Positions 5,305-5,330 of a DNA stretch of 5,330 nucleotides are shown in pieces. How positions within the stretch are numbered: the first letter of the stretch is position 1; every line of letters begins with the position of its first letter. Origin of the DNA: Synechococcales cyanobacterium 340R_concoct_173_sub (GTDB lineage Bacteria > Cyanobacteriota > Cyanobacteriia > Leptolyngbyales > Leptolyngbyaceae); the NCBI GenBank assembly GCA_025354065.1, contig JANXNM010000279.1, positions 1 to 5,330 on the forward strand. The letters run 5' to 3'. The notes beneath the pieces are model-generated. The model saw only the letters and a program-made list of their open reading frames with translations. It was not told the DNA's origin and did not search any database. The translations under genes and the position numbers were made by a program.

Positions 5305-5330
5305 GTGAATAAACGGTGGAGAAATGCAGG
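5305..5330 (+). CDS. ftsH: Probable ATP-dependent zinc metalloprotease FtsH, first codons only
   Basis: GTG at 5305 starts M-N-K-R-W-R-N-A before the window ends. From memory, this matches the very start of one class of cyanobacterial FtsH proteins, in which K-R-W-R-N-A-G is followed by a membrane segment. FtsH is a membrane-anchored AAA+ protease acting in quality control, notably photosystem II repair in cyanobacteria. The strong ribosome binding site supports a real start here. Only eight residues are visible, so no domain can be confirmed and the paralogue cannot be named. An ATG at 5322 in another frame is a weaker alternative. Confidence 0.55.

Noticed and set aside
5298..5312. ATG 5298 as the start of the last gene
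   Set aside because: It encodes only four codons before TAA and is too close to the Shine-Dalgarno.

Overview
The window looks like cyanobacterial chromosomal DNA. The HIP1 octamer GCGATCGC occurs four times in 5.3 kb (starting at 456, 1258, 1832 and 3970), many near-HIP1 GATCG words are present, and the recognisable protein fragments (Uma2-type nuclease, TrhO, the FtsH start) resemble cyanobacterial versions as I remember them. No genus can be assigned from sequence alone.

Layout, left to right. (1) 1-182 (+): the 3' end of a Uma2/DUF820-family gene, stopped early by a TAA; the usual family tail can still be read in the same frame to 248. (2) 249-417: non-coding, with one weak promoter-like element. 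(3) about 418-1133 (+): a badly damaged trhO (tRNA U34 hydroxylase, rhodanese family). It has no usable start at its N-terminus, a one-base frameshift near 709-722, and an in-frame loss of the segment that normally carries the catalytic cysteine. (4) 1134-1290: a short convergent gap with nothing recognisable. (5) 4583-1291 (-): the main gene of the window, a roughly 1,097-residue fused restriction nuclease and N6-adenine DNA methyltransferase (type IIG-like). It is split into two overlapping reading frames by one missing G in a five-G run at 3420-3424. (6) 4584-5304: a 720-base, mostly AT-rich stretch holding the methyltransferase promoter, degenerate short repeats, two GAA-loop inverted repeats, a doubtful 43-codon ORF, and the leader of the next gene. 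(7) 5305-end (+): the first eight codons of what is probably ftsH.

How the genes relate. The fused enzyme would be a self-contained restriction-modification or phage-defence gene: nuclease, methyltransferase and target-recognition regions lie in one chain, and no separate specificity subunit is visible. It sits between worn-out genes (Uma2 tail, trhO) and an apparently intact housekeeping gene (ftsH), as expected of an accessory pocket next to core genes. Three consecutive genes carry disabling lesions. This is either real decay or, for the single-base indels, possibly sequence error. The large deletion in trhO is hard to explain as an error of that kind.
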